Source: JARFVT01 sp036677425
GTDB lineage: Bacteria; Pseudomonadota; Alphaproteobacteria; UBA8366; Aestuariispiraceae
Length of the DNA stretch: 64,000 bases
Direction: 5' to 3'
NCBI GenBank assembly: GCA_036677425.1
Contig: JARFVT010000013.1
Location: 744,001-808,000 of the forward strand
Shown here: one piece after another, positions 1 to 8,973 of the stretch
Layout: every line of letters starts with the position of its first letter
How positions within the stretch are numbered: the first letter of the stretch is position 1
Translations under genes and position numbers: made by a program
The notes under the pieces: generated by a model
Seen by the model: only the letters and a program-made list of their open reading frames with translations
Told to the model about the DNA's origin: nothing
The model's database searches: none

Positions 1-115
1 TATTTTAAGACCAAAATTGGATATATAATAATGATTTTTTAATCATGTTAACTATTTGATAATTAAGAGTTAAATATTTTTTTTAAAAAAAATATAAAAA
101 ACTTAAAACAGTTGC

Positions 116-144
116 TTGACTTAATGGTGATTGCGCCATAAATA
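116..144 (+). promoter_or_regulatory. Candidate sigma70-type promoter of tRNA-Asp
   Basis: A TTGACT hexamer (116-121) is followed after 17 bases by TAAATA (139-144). This is a good -35 and spacing with an imperfect -10, about 40 bases before the tRNA. A start near 151 would leave a short 5' leader for RNase P to remove. Inferred from the motif only; the surrounding DNA is very AT-rich, so chance -10 matches are common. Confidence 0.4.
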
Positions 145-183
145 TTCGCCGTCTTCAAGGAAACTTTAAGATTAAAAAACCAA

Positions 184-260
184 GGGGGTGTAGCTCAGAT
201 GGTTAGAGTGCTGGCCTGTCACGCCAGAGGTCGCGGGTTCGAGCCCCGTCACTCCCGCCA
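184..260 (+). tRNA. tRNA-Asp (anticodon GTC)
   Basis: A full cloverleaf can be drawn over 77 nt. The acceptor stem is GGGGGTG with CACTCCC (one G-T wobble), followed by discriminator G and an encoded CCA end (258-260). The D arm starts TAGCTCAG. The anticodon arm CTGGC/GCCAG holds the loop CTGTCAC with anticodon GTC at 218-220, and the T arm carries GGTTCGAGCC. It decodes GAC and GAT. It stands alone between its own promoter-like site and a strong terminator. No integrase or repeated tRNA 3' end is visible nearby, so there is no sign that it serves as an attachment site. Confidence 0.97.
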
Positions 261-291
261 CTTTTTAAAGTGGTGACCCCTTGGCCCAAAA

Positions 292-332
292 AACACACGC
301 AAAGCAGCTTTAACTGCTGAGCGTGTTTTTTT
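292..332 (+). terminator. Rho-independent terminator after tRNA-Asp
   Basis: The outer stem ACACGC (295-300) pairs with GCGTGT (321-326) and the inner stem AGCAG (303-307) with CTGCT (314-318), around a CTTTAA loop. A T run (326-332) follows directly. It ends the tRNA transcript and separates it from the nuo operon. Confidence 0.85.
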
Positions 333-447
333 ATGGATTTTCTTAAATTATATATTTTCAATTTTATTTAATTAATTTTCCATCTTGGCATATGGGGCAA
401 ATTTATCTACAATTACTATTATAAAATATTAAATTTTTATTTCATTA

Positions 448-475
448 ATTGATATATGACATTTACTATATCAAT
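448..475. promoter_or_regulatory. Inverted repeat upstream of nuoA
   Basis: A perfect 9-bp inverted repeat, ATTGATATA (448-456) and TATATCAAT (467-475), with a 10-base spacer, lies about 90 bases before nuoA. The geometry, about two helical turns between arm centres, suits a dimeric regulator. No T run follows, so it is not an obvious terminator. In DNA this AT-rich a chance repeat is possible. The rest of the 333-561 gap shows nothing else I can support. Confidence 0.25.
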
Positions 476-561
476 GTTTGCCATTTATTAAATAGTTTAA
501 TTATTAATCTATTTTGGTTTTTAAGGTTAACCGCCTTTAATTGGTTGGGAGCAAAAACACA

Positions 562-936
562 ATGAATTCTATGGATGGTCTTCTTCGTGAATATCTGCCG
601 ATTTTAATTTTCTTTGGTATTGCTATTGCTCTATCTGTTTTTATGATTGTCGCCAGTATGCTTGCGGCAAGGCAATATCCAGATTCTGAAAAACTATCGG
701 CTTATGAATGCGGATTTGAGGCCTTTGACGATGCACGAACAAGGTTTGATGTTCGGTTTTATCTTGTTACTTTATTATTCATTGTTTTTGATCTTGAAAT
801 TGCATTTTTATTCCCTTGGGCGGTAAGTCTTGGTGAAATTGGTATGTTTGGTTTCTATTCAATGGTTATATTTTTGGGTATATTGACTGTTGGTTTCTGT
901 TACGAGTGGAAAAAAGGAGCATTAGAATGGGAGTAA
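562..936 (+). CDS. nuoA: NADH-quinone oxidoreductase subunit A
   Basis: A small membrane subunit of complex I at the junction between the peripheral arm and the proton-pumping membrane arm. The 124 residues form three hydrophobic segments, with the conserved acidic loop LSAYECGFEAF between the first and second. The start is set at ATG 562 because GGGAG (547-551) lies 10 bases upstream; the frame is open back to a TTG at 541 but that has no better ribosome site. First gene of a nuoA-N operon. Its last 10 bases overlap nuoB, implying coupled translation. Confidence 0.95.
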   Translation: MNSMDGLLREYLPILIFFGIAIALSVFMIVASMLAARQYPDSEKLSAYECGFEAFDDARTRFDVRFYLVTLLFIVFDLEIAFLFPWAVSLGEIGMFGFYSMVIFLGILTVGFCYEWKKGALEWE

Positions 937-1484
937 GTACCAATGATGATGCTGTAACTGATGACAAGGGGCTTGATGTTATGTCTGTGAATTCTAATAG
1001 CTTAAAAGTCATCAGTGATGATTTACAAGATAAAGGCTTTGTAATTACCAATATTGACAAGGTGGTTAATTGGGCGCGGACGGGTTCTTTATGGCCGATG
1101 ACCTTTGGCCTTGCCTGTTGTGCTGTTGAAATGATTCATGCCTATATGCCGCGTTATGATCTTGATCGTTTTGGCATCGTGCCACGGCCTTCACCAAGGC
1201 AATCAGATGTTATGATTGTTGCGGGCACTTTAACCAATAAAATGGCACCAGCATTGCGTAAGGTCTATGATCAAATGGCTGAACCACGTTGGGTAATTTC
1301 AATGGGTTCATGTGCCAACGGTGGCGGTTATTATCATTATTCATATGCGGTTGTTCGCGGTTGTGATCGGGTTGTCCCTGTTGACATTTATGTGCCGGGC
1401 TGCCCTCCCACTGCGGAGGCATTGATCTATGGTATTTTACAATTACAGAAAAAAATTCGCCGTACGGGTACTATATCAAGATGA
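927..1484 (+). CDS. nuoB: NADH-quinone oxidoreductase subunit B
   Basis: Carries cluster N2, the last iron-sulfur centre before ubiquinone. The N2 ligands are visible: adjacent Cys64-Cys65 in GLACCAVEMIH, Cys129 in MGSCANGG and Cys159 in VPGCPPTAEAL. The 185 residues include a roughly 35-residue polar N-terminal extension before the conserved core, as is usual in Alphaproteobacteria. ATG 927 is chosen because AAGGAG (914-919) precedes it; an in-frame GTG at 906 is less well placed. It overlaps the end of nuoA by 10 bases. Confidence 0.96.
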   Translation: MGVSTNDDAVTDDKGLDVMSVNSNSLKVISDDLQDKGFVITNIDKVVNWARTGSLWPMTFGLACCAVEMIHAYMPRYDLDRFGIVPRPSPRQSDVMIVAGTLTNKMAPALRKVYDQMAEPRWVISMGSCANGGGYYHYSYAVVRGCDRVVPVDIYVPGCPPTAEALIYGILQLQKKIRRTGTISR

Positions 1485-1515
1485 TAAATACCGTTAATAA
1501 TATGCCAAGGAATTC

Positions 1516-2151
1516 ATGAGAATGGATGATAAAAAACAAGCATTATTGGATTTAAGCAATTATATCCAAGATAAATTCCCCGATGATATCGAGGCAGCCG
1601 AACTTATTAATGGTGAGTTGGTAGTGGTGGTGAATTTGCCCGCGATTAAAAAGGTAGCAAAATTCACCCGTGATGATTCTAATTTCATGATGAAATTATG
1701 CGTCGATATTTGCGGTGTTGATTATCCCACGCGGGAAAAGCGCTTTGATGTTGTTTATAATTTATTAAGCATGAAGCATAATTTGCGGATTAGGTTAAAG
1801 GTATATACGGACGAAGAAACACAAGTTCCAAGCCTTTGTGAAATATGGCCTACGGCTAATTGGTTCGAACGTGAAGCATGGGATATGTATGGCATATTCT
1901 TCTCTAATCACCCAGATTTACGTCGTATTTTAACCGATTATGGTTTTGAAGGCCATCCATTGCGTAAAGACTTTCCATTAACTGGCTTTGTCGAAATGCG
2001 CTATGATGATAATTTACGCCGTTGTGTCTATGAACCAGTTAAATTAACGCAGGATTTCCGCAAATTTGACTTTCTTAGCCCATGGGAAGGCATTTCATCG
2101 ATACTTCCTGGTGATGAAAAAGCAACGTATTCAAACGAGGGTGATGAATAA
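1516..2151 (+). CDS. nuoC: NADH-quinone oxidoreductase subunit C
   Basis: The 30-kDa-type peripheral arm subunit, which packs against NuoD near the quinone site and holds no cofactor. The family signature is clear around residues 115-160: EREAWDMYGI, HPDLRRILTDYGF and GHPLRKDFPLTG. At 211 residues it is an unfused NuoC of normal size; it is not joined to NuoD as in enterobacteria. AAGGA (1507-1511) supports a start at 1516 (4-base spacing) or at the second ATG, 1522 (10-base spacing), which would remove two residues. The next ATG, that of nuoD, follows its stop by a single base. Confidence 0.95.
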   Translation: MRMDDKKQALLDLSNYIQDKFPDDIEAAELINGELVVVVNLPAIKKVAKFTRDDSNFMMKLCVDICGVDYPTREKRFDVVYNLLSMKHNLRIRLKVYTDEETQVPSLCEIWPTANWFEREAWDMYGIFFSNHPDLRRILTDYGFEGHPLRKDFPLTGFVEMRYDDNLRRCVYEPVKLTQDFRKFDFLSPWEGISSILPGDEKATYSNEGDE

Positions 2152-2152
2152 A

Positions 2153-3352
2153 ATGGCTGTTAGTTCATTAAAAGTTAAAGACCCAACCATCAAGCCGCTA
2201 ACTATTAATTTTGGCCCACAACATCCCGCTGCCCATGGTGTGTTGCGGATGATTATGGAAATGGATGGCGAGGTAATTACCCGCGTTGATCCGCATATTG
2301 GACTGTTGCATCGTGGTACGGAAAAGCTTATTGAAAATAAAATCTATCGTCAGGCTGTGCCATATTTTGATAGATTGGATTATGTAGCGCCCGTTTGTCA
2401 GGAACATGCATTTGTCCTCGCAACTGAAAAATTGCTTAATGTCGATGTGCCAGAGCGCGGGCAATATATGCGTGTTATGCAATCTGAAATCGCTAGAATA
2501 CAAAATCATCTTTTAAATATTCCTGCATATGCAATCGATGTGGGTGCAATGACACCCATGTTATGGGCATTTGAAGAACGTGAAAAATTAATGGAATTTC
2601 AAGAAGCGGTAAGTGGCGCAAGGCTGCATATGGCTTATTTTCGTGTTGGCGGCGTGGCGCAAGATATGCCAGTTGGGCTTGGTGATAAAATTAATGATTG
2701 GTGCGATCAATTTCCAAAATTTATCGATGATATGGAAACATTATTGACCGATAACCGAATTTTTAAACAACGTTCGGTCGATATTGGTATCATAAGCCCC
2801 GATGATGCGCTGGCTTGGGGGTGTAGCGGGCCAACATTGCGCGGTTCTGGCTTTGCATGGGATTTACGTAAATCACAACCATATGATGTTTATGATAGGA
2901 TGGATTTTGATATTCCCGTTGGTAAAAATGGCGATTGTTATAGCCGATATTTGGTGCGTGTTGCCGAAATGCGTGAAAGTTTAAAAATCATTAAACAATG
3001 TTTACGTGATATGCCCGAAGGCGCGGTGATGACCACAAATAATAAGGTCGCACAGCCAAAACGCGGCGATATTAAACGTTCAATGGAAAGCCTTATACAT
3101 CATTTCAAACATTTCACCGAAGGTTTTCATGTGCCAGCGGGTGAAACATATAGCGTAGTCGAAGCACCAAAGGGTGAATTTGGTGTTTATCTGGTATCAG
3201 ATGGCAGTAACAAACCATATCGTTGTAAAATAAGGGTGCCGGGGTTTGCTCATCTGCAATCAATGGAGCATTTTTGTAAGGGTCATATGTTGGCCGATTC
3301 CGTTGCCATTCTTGGTGGCTTTGACGTTGTTTTTGGTGAGATTGATCGATGA
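2153..3352 (+). CDS. nuoD: NADH-quinone oxidoreductase subunit D
   Basis: The 49-kDa-type subunit that lines the ubiquinone-binding cavity with NuoB. It is related to [NiFe]-hydrogenase large subunits but lacks their metal-binding cysteines. GPQHPAAHGVLRM near the N-terminus and the end FGEIDR are family hallmarks. From ATG 2153 it is 399 residues, the usual length. The frame is open upstream into nuoC (from 2066), but GAGGG at 2137-2141 best serves 2153. The ATGA overlap at the end couples it to nuoE. Confidence 0.96.
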   Translation: MAVSSLKVKDPTIKPLTINFGPQHPAAHGVLRMIMEMDGEVITRVDPHIGLLHRGTEKLIENKIYRQAVPYFDRLDYVAPVCQEHAFVLATEKLLNVDVPERGQYMRVMQSEIARIQNHLLNIPAYAIDVGAMTPMLWAFEEREKLMEFQEAVSGARLHMAYFRVGGVAQDMPVGLGDKINDWCDQFPKFIDDMETLLTDNRIFKQRSVDIGIISPDDALAWGCSGPTLRGSGFAWDLRKSQPYDVYDRMDFDIPVGKNGDCYSRYLVRVAEMRESLKIIKQCLRDMPEGAVMTTNNKVAQPKRGDIKRSMESLIHHFKHFTEGFHVPAGETYSVVEAPKGEFGVYLVSDGSNKPYRCKIRVPGFAHLQSMEHFCKGHMLADSVAILGGFDVVFGEIDR

Positions 3353-3966
3353 GTGAAGAAAAATTTGAATTTAAGGGTGAGTTTTTAAAGGAATTGGAGC
3401 GTTCAATCGCAAAATATCCTGAAGGCAGGCAACAATCCGCCGTGCTGGTGGCATTGGATCAGGCGCAACGCCAAATACATGATCAAGGTCATTATGTTAC
3501 CGATGCGGCGATAAATTGCATTTCACGCATTTTGGATATGCCGCCTATTCGTATTTTAGAAGTCGCCAGTTTCTTCACCATGATTAATTTGAAACCAGTT
3601 GGTAAATTTCATATCCAACTTTGCGGCACTATTTCATGTCAATTGCGCGGTGCGGAAGAAATCAGGGCTGCAATCGAACAGCATCTTGATATTTCTAATG
3701 GTGATACAACCGCTGACGGTAAATTTACTTTAACCGAAGTCGAATGCCTTGGCGCATGTTGCAACGCGCCAATGGTGCAGATAAATGATGATTTTCACGA
3801 GGATTTAACCCCAGAGAAAATTACAAATTTAATTGATGAATTAAAGGCTGGGCGTAAAGTGGCAGCAGGTTCTGTTATCGGACGGCGCAATTCTGAACCA
3901 GAAGGCGGGCCAGAAACATTATTGGACGCTAAGGCATTAAAACAGCCACAAGTGGCGGGGAATTAA
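3349..3966 (+). CDS. nuoE: NADH-quinone oxidoreductase subunit E
   Basis: The 24-kDa-type thioredoxin-fold subunit of the NADH dehydrogenase module, carrying [2Fe-2S] cluster N1a. The four cysteine ligands appear as C-x4-C in CGTISC and C-x3-C in CLGACCNAP. The 205 residues include a flexible C-terminal tail of about 45 residues after the fold, longer than in E. coli but common in Alphaproteobacteria. Start ATG 3349 lies in a 4-base overlap with nuoD; nuoF follows after two bases. Confidence 0.95.
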   Translation: MSEEKFEFKGEFLKELERSIAKYPEGRQQSAVLVALDQAQRQIHDQGHYVTDAAINCISRILDMPPIRILEVASFFTMINLKPVGKFHIQLCGTISCQLRGAEEIRAAIEQHLDISNGDTTADGKFTLTEVECLGACCNAPMVQINDDFHEDLTPEKITNLIDELKAGRKVAAGSVIGRRNSEPEGGPETLLDAKALKQPQVAGN

Positions 3967-3968
3967 AT

Positions 3969-5261
3969 ATGGCTTTGCAAGATAAAGATCGTATCTTCAC
4001 TAATCTTTACGGTTATCATTCATGGGGATTGCGCGATGCAAAGATTAGAGGCGCATGGGATGGTACAAAATCATTAATTGAAAAAGGTCGTGATTGGATC
4101 ATCAATGAAATGAAGGCCTCTGGTCTTCGTGGTCGCGGTGGTGCGGGTATACCAACTGGTTTAAAATGGTCATTCATGCCAAAAGAATCTGACGGCTGGC
4201 CGTCTTATTTGGTACTTAATGCCGTGGAGTCTGAACCTGGAAGTTGTAAAGATCGTGAAATTATGCGTAATGATCCACATTTATTGATCGAAGGTTGTTT
4301 ATTGGCCTCTGTCGCCATGGGTGCCAATGCGTGCTATATATATATTCGCGGCGAATTTGTTTATGAAGCCGAGGTTCTTGAGGCCGCCATTGCTGAAGCC
4401 TATGCCGATGGTCTTGTTGGTAAAAATGCCTGTAAATCTGGTTATCAATTTGATATTTATGTGCATCGCGGTGCGGGCGCATATATTTGCGGCGAAGAAA
4501 CCGCCTTGCTTGAAAGCCTTGAAGGTAAAAAAGGCCAGCCGCGATTAAAACCACCATTTCCTGCTATGTCGGGTTTATATGGTTGCCCTACCACGGTTAA
4601 TAATGTGGAATCTATCGCCGTTGCGGGGACTATTTTACGCCGTGGGGCGGGATGGTTTAAATCATTTGGCAGGGAAAATAACGCGGGTACAAAGTTATTT
4701 TGCATATCTGGTCATGTGAATAAACCATGTAATGTGGAAGAAGAAATGTCCATTCCGTTAAAAGAATTAATCGAACGCCATTGCGGCGGCGTACGCGGCG
4801 GTTGGGATAATTTGCTGGCGATTATTCCCGGTGGTTCATCGGTGCCAATGATGCCAAAGGATATTTGCGATACGGTATTAATGGATTATGATTCCTTAAA
4901 AGAGGCGCAATCAGGACTTGGCACTGCGGCGGTTATGGTGATGGATAAATCGACCGATGTTATCGCTGTTATTGCACGGTTGGCACATTTTTATATGCAT
5001 GAAAGTTGCGGTCAATGCACCCCATGTCGCGAAGGCACTGGTTGGATGTGGCGCATAATGAGACGCATGGCCTCTGGTCAAGCTAATGTTGAAGAAATTG
5101 ATATGCTATTGGATATAACTAAACAGATAGAAGGCAAAACTATTTGCGCCCTCGGTGATGCGGCGGCTTGGCCTATTCAAGGGCTTATACGTCATTTTCG
5201 CCCTGAATTAGAAAGCCGTATTTTACAGGCGCGTAAAGCCGCACCAATGGCAGCGGAATAA
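3969..5261 (+). CDS. nuoF: NADH-quinone oxidoreductase subunit F
   Basis: The 51-kDa-type catalytic subunit: it binds NADH and FMN and passes electrons through [4Fe-4S] cluster N3. The FMN/NADH glycine-rich loop GLRGRGGAGIPTGLKW lies near residue 55, a second conserved segment is GAGAYICGEETALLESLEG, and the N3 ligands are in ESCGQCTPCREGTGW near residue 345 with a distal Cys in TICALGD. At 430 residues it is full length. A second NuoF-like domain in this window sits in the formate dehydrogenase fusion at 41.3-43.0 kb. Confidence 0.96.
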   Translation: MALQDKDRIFTNLYGYHSWGLRDAKIRGAWDGTKSLIEKGRDWIINEMKASGLRGRGGAGIPTGLKWSFMPKESDGWPSYLVLNAVESEPGSCKDREIMRNDPHLLIEGCLLASVAMGANACYIYIRGEFVYEAEVLEAAIAEAYADGLVGKNACKSGYQFDIYVHRGAGAYICGEETALLESLEGKKGQPRLKPPFPAMSGLYGCPTTVNNVESIAVAGTILRRGAGWFKSFGRENNAGTKLFCISGHVNKPCNVEEEMSIPLKELIERHCGGVRGGWDNLLAIIPGGSSVPMMPKDICDTVLMDYDSLKEAQSGLGTAAVMVMDKSTDVIAVIARLAHFYMHESCGQCTPCREGTGWMWRIMRRMASGQANVEEIDMLLDITKQIEGKTICALGDAAAWPIQGLIRHFRPELESRILQARKAAPMAAE

Positions 5262-5298
5262 AGATTGATATGAAACATAATGGAAAAGAGTTCTTGAA

Positions 5299-7365
5299 AT
5301 GCCAAAATTAAAGCTCTATGGAGACGAAGTCGAATTTGAAACTGGCATGACTGTTATGCAGGTTTGCGAACAGGCCGGTATTGAAATTCCCCGTTTTTGT
5401 TATCATGAAAGATTATCAGTCGCGGGTAATTGCCGCATGTGTTTAGTCGAAGTTAAACCGGGGCCACCAAAACCTGCGGCAAGCTGTGCGATGCCAGCTG
5501 GTGATGGTATGGAAGTTGAAACCGATAGCGAGATGGTAAGGACTGCGCGTAATGGCGTGATGGAATTTATGTTGATTAATCACCCGCTTGATTGCCCAGT
5601 TTGCGATCAAGGCGGCGAATGTGATTTACAAGATCAATCGCTTGCATTTGGTAGCGATAAAAGTCGTTATACTGAGAAAAAACGTATCCCTGATGAAAAA
5701 TACATGGGGCCATTGATTAAAACCATCATGACCAGATGTATTCATTGTACCCGTTGTGTGCGTTTCTCGACCGAGGTGGCTGGTGTTACTGATATGGGTT
5801 TATTAAACCGTGGTGAACATGCGGAGATTTCATCACTTGAAAAAGCTATATCATCTGAACTTTCTGGTAATTTGGTTGATCTATGCCCCGTGGGTGCATT
5901 GACTTCAAAACCATATGAAAATAAGGCTAGGCCTTGGGAATTGAAAAAAACTGAAAGCATCGATGTGATGGATGCTATGGGTTGTAATATCCGTATTGAT
6001 AGCCGTGGTAACGAGGTTCTTCGTATTTTGCCGCGCCTAAATGAAGATATTAACGAGGAATGGATTTCTGATAAAACTAGGCATGCTTGCGATGGGCTTA
6101 AAAATCAACGGCTTGATCGGCCATATATTCGTGGCGATGATGGCAAGCTTGTGACCGCCAGTTGGGATCAAGCTTTAAATGCAGTCAAACAAGGCCTTAG
6201 CGGTCTTAAGGGTAATGAAATTGCAGCAATAGCAGGCGATCAGGCCGATGTTGAAAGCATGTTTGCCTTAAAAGAATTGATGAATTCCATTGGTTCAACA
6301 AATATTGATTGCCGCCAAGATGGGGCAAAATTAGATAATAGCGTTCGGGCATCATATCTGTTTAATTCGACAATCGCTGGTATTGAAGATGCCGATGCAA
6401 TTTTAATCATTGGCGCAAATCCACGTTGGGAAGCGGCAGTTCTAAATGCCAGAATTCGCAAGCAATGGCTAACTGGCAAGTTAAAAATTGGTCTGATTGG
6501 TGAAAAACTTGATCTAGCATATGATTATGAATATTTAGGCGCAGGGCTTGAAACATTGGCGGAATTTGTCTCGGGTAAAAAATCTGAATTTTCTGATATT
6601 TTATCTAAGGCCGAGCGAGGAATGTTAATTCTTGGTAATTCTGCTATTTGTCGGGATGACGGTGCGGATATTTTAGGTGCGGCACATAAAATTGCTGATC
6701 GTTGGATGATAAAAGACGATTGGAATGGCTTTAATATGCTTCATACCGCGGCTAGTCGTGTTGGTGGCTTGGATATTGGTTTTATACCTGATGATAAAAA
6801 TATCAATGTGAATAAAATTATCGCTGCCGCTAAAACTGGCAATATCAAGGCGATTTATCTACTTGGCGCAGACGAGATTGATACCAAAGCATTAGAAAAA
6901 TCTTTCGTTATTTATCAAGGCCATCACGGTGATGCGGGGGCCACTTGTGCCGATGTGATATTGCCAGGTTCTGCCTATAGCGAGAAATCAGCCAGCTATG
7001 TTAATTTAGAAGGTCGGGTTCAGATGACCAAACGCGCCATATATGCCCCTGGTGATGCAAAAGAAGATTGGGCGATAATTCGTGCATTATCTGAAACGCT
7101 TGGTAAAAAACTTGATTATGATAATTTATCCCAATTACGTATTAAATTGCGTGAAAAATTTCCGCATATGGCAGAAATAGATATAGTACCAGATGAAAAA
7201 TGGGCTGAATTTGGTTCGTCAAATAAATTGAAAACTGGTAAATTATTAACTAATATTGATAATTTTTATATGACTGATCCTATTTCTAGGGCATCAATAA
7301 CAATGGCAAATTGCACCAAAGAAGTAATCTTAAATACCAGAGAGGCTAAAATTTCCAATGGATAA
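5299..7365 (+). CDS. nuoG: NADH-quinone oxidoreductase subunit G
   Basis: The 75-kDa-type subunit with the electron wire of the peripheral arm. In order: a ferredoxin-like [2Fe-2S] domain (FCYHERLSVAGNCRMC and a later C), the His-Cys3 motif HPLDCPVCDQGGECDLQD, a [4Fe-4S] site with CIHCTRC and a distal Cys in DLCPVGAL, then a molybdopterin-oxidoreductase-like domain from about residue 220 that binds no molybdenum in complex I. The 688 residues match the alphaproteobacterial/mitochondrial size. Its end overlaps nuoH by 8 bases. Confidence 0.95.
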   Translation: MPKLKLYGDEVEFETGMTVMQVCEQAGIEIPRFCYHERLSVAGNCRMCLVEVKPGPPKPAASCAMPAGDGMEVETDSEMVRTARNGVMEFMLINHPLDCPVCDQGGECDLQDQSLAFGSDKSRYTEKKRIPDEKYMGPLIKTIMTRCIHCTRCVRFSTEVAGVTDMGLLNRGEHAEISSLEKAISSELSGNLVDLCPVGALTSKPYENKARPWELKKTESIDVMDAMGCNIRIDSRGNEVLRILPRLNEDINEEWISDKTRHACDGLKNQRLDRPYIRGDDGKLVTASWDQALNAVKQGLSGLKGNEIAAIAGDQADVESMFALKELMNSIGSTNIDCRQDGAKLDNSVRASYLFNSTIAGIEDADAILIIGANPRWEAAVLNARIRKQWLTGKLKIGLIGEKLDLAYDYEYLGAGLETLAEFVSGKKSEFSDILSKAERGMLILGNSAICRDDGADILGAAHKIADRWMIKDDWNGFNMLHTAASRVGGLDIGFIPDDKNINVNKIIAAAKTGNIKAIYLLGADEIDTKALEKSFVIYQGHHGDAGATCADVILPGSAYSEKSASYVNLEGRVQMTKRAIYAPGDAKEDWAIIRALSETLGKKLDYDNLSQLRIKLREKFPHMAEIDIVPDEKWAEFGSSNKLKTGKLLTNIDNFYMTDPISRASITMANCTKEVILNTREAKISNG

Positions 7366-8407
7366 ACTGGCAAGTCTTTTTACTGAAATCTGGTGGGTGT
7401 CATATGTTTGGCCGTTGTTAGAAATTGTCATTTATATTTTATTAATTGTCGTGCCTTTGCTTATCGCGGTTGCCTATCTAACATTGGCGGAACGCAAGGT
7501 TATTGGTGCGATGCAATATCGCAAAGGGCCAAATATTGTAGGTCCATTTGGCCTGTTACAACCATTTGCTGATGGTCTAAAATTATTTCTTAAAGAAACG
7601 ATAATACCATCAGGGTCTAATCGGTTTTTATTCATCATTGCCCCGATGTTGACTTTTCTTTTAAGTTTGGTCGCTTGGGCGGTTATCCCATTTGACGAAG
7701 GCTGGGTATTGGCCAATATTAATGTTGGTGTTTTATATTTATTTGCCATTTCATCGCTTGGAGTTTATGGCATCGTCATTGCGGGTTGGGCATCAAATTC
7801 CAAATATGCATTTTTAGGTGCATTACGCGCCGCCGCACAAATGATATCTTATGAAGTATCAATTGGTTTTGTTATTGTATCTGTTTTGCTTTGCGTTGGT
7901 TCATTGAATTTATCCGATGTTGTTATGGCGCAAAAACAAGGTATGTGGTTTGTTATACCGCTTTTCCCGATGTTCGTGATTTTTGTAATTTCCGCATTGG
8001 CAGAAACCAACCGTGCGCCATTTGATTTGCCAGAGGCCGAGGCAGAGCTTGTTTCAGGCTTTAATGTGGAATATTCCGCCATGACATTTGCGTTATTCTT
8101 CCTTGGCGAATATGCAAATATGATTTTAATGAGCGCAATAACGGTTATTTTATTCCTTGGTGGTTGGTTGCCACCCGTAGATATTGCGCCATTTAATTTA
8201 TTGCCGGGGATTGTCTGGTTCGCCCTTAAAATTTCCGCAATATTATTTATATTCTTGTGGGTCAGGGCAACATTCCCACGTTATCGTTATGATCAGTTAA
8301 TGCGTCTGGGTTGGAAAATTTTCTTGCCATTCACATTATTCTGGGTTGTTGCAACAGCAGGCTTCCTTGTCGCATTTGACATGGTTCCGAATTTACAAGG
8401 GGGTTGA
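7358..8407 (+). CDS. nuoH: NADH-quinone oxidoreductase subunit H
   Basis: A membrane subunit forming most of the entrance to the quinone chamber and linking the redox arm to the proton channels. It is very hydrophobic, with about eight helices. The conserved cytoplasmic loops ERKVIGAMQYRKGPN and AETNRAPFDLPEAEAELVSG carry the charged residues thought to couple quinone reduction to pumping. The 349 residues are normal. It overlaps nuoG by 8 bases and is followed 10 bases later by nuoI. Confidence 0.96.
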   Translation: MDKLASLFTEIWWVSYVWPLLEIVIYILLIVVPLLIAVAYLTLAERKVIGAMQYRKGPNIVGPFGLLQPFADGLKLFLKETIIPSGSNRFLFIIAPMLTFLLSLVAWAVIPFDEGWVLANINVGVLYLFAISSLGVYGIVIAGWASNSKYAFLGALRAAAQMISYEVSIGFVIVSVLLCVGSLNLSDVVMAQKQGMWFVIPLFPMFVIFVISALAETNRAPFDLPEAEAELVSGFNVEYSAMTFALFFLGEYANMILMSAITVILFLGGWLPPVDIAPFNLLPGIVWFALKISAILFIFLWVRATFPRYRYDQLMRLGWKIFLPFTLFWVVATAGFLVAFDMVPNLQGG

Positions 8408-8417
8408 AGGATTTATC

Positions 8418-8906
8418 ATGGCTAATATAGGTCAAATTGCCCATTCATTCCTATTGAAGGAATTATGCCAAGGCATGTGGTTGACATTACGCGTGATGTT
8501 TAGGCCAAAATTCACCATTAATTACCCCTATGAAAAAGGCCCGTTAAGTCCGCGTTTCCGTGGTGAGCATGCCCTGCGCCGCTATCCAGATGGCGAAGAA
8601 CGCTGCATTGCATGCAAATTATGCGAGGCAATATGCCCAGCACAAGCAATCACGATCGAGGCAGCACCGCGCGATGATGGTTCAAGACGCACAACTAGAT
8701 ATGATATTGATATGACCAAATGCATATATTGCGGTTTTTGCGAAGAAGCATGCCCCGTCGAAGCAATTGTCGAAGGGACTAATTTTGAATTTGCCACCTA
8801 AACCCGTGAAGAACTTTATTATGACAAGGCTAAATTACTTGATAATGGTGATCGTTGGGAAAATGAAATTGCCAGAAATATTGAAATGGATGCACCTTAT
8901 AGATGA
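8418..8906 (+). pseudogene. nuoI: nuoI with in-frame TAA at codon 128 (NADH-quinone oxidoreductase subunit I)
   Basis: The 23-kDa-type ferredoxin subunit that carries clusters N6a and N6b. Both [4Fe-4S] motifs are present before the stop: CIACKLCEAICP and CIYCGFCEEACP. From ATG 8418 the frame hits TAA at 8799-8801 after 127 residues (ending NFEFAT). The same frame then resumes as TREELYYDKAKLL, then DRWENEIARN, then DAPYR, and stops at TGA 8904-8906. Together this is 162 codons, the usual alphaproteobacterial NuoI length and tail. The family normally has Glu at this position, so one G-to-T change (GAA to TAA) explains it. It may be a truncated but working subunit, a read-through codon, a real lesion or a base error. 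The identity is secure; the status is not. Confidence 0.9.
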
Positions 8907-8973
8907 TTAAATTATTAATTATAATATCATTATTTAATATTTATCTCAATCGGATTTTGGCTGGAGGATTAAA

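Noticed and set aside
184..332. tRNA-Asp as an attachment site of an integrated element
   Set aside because: No integrase, no repeat of the tRNA 3' end and no foreign genes are seen; the neighbouring genes are the core nuo operon.
8799..8801. TAA reassigned to a sense codon in this organism
   Set aside because: TAA is the normal terminator of many intact genes in the window (nuoA, nuoC, nuoE, nuoF, nuoJ, rpsB), so the nuoI stop cannot reflect a changed code.
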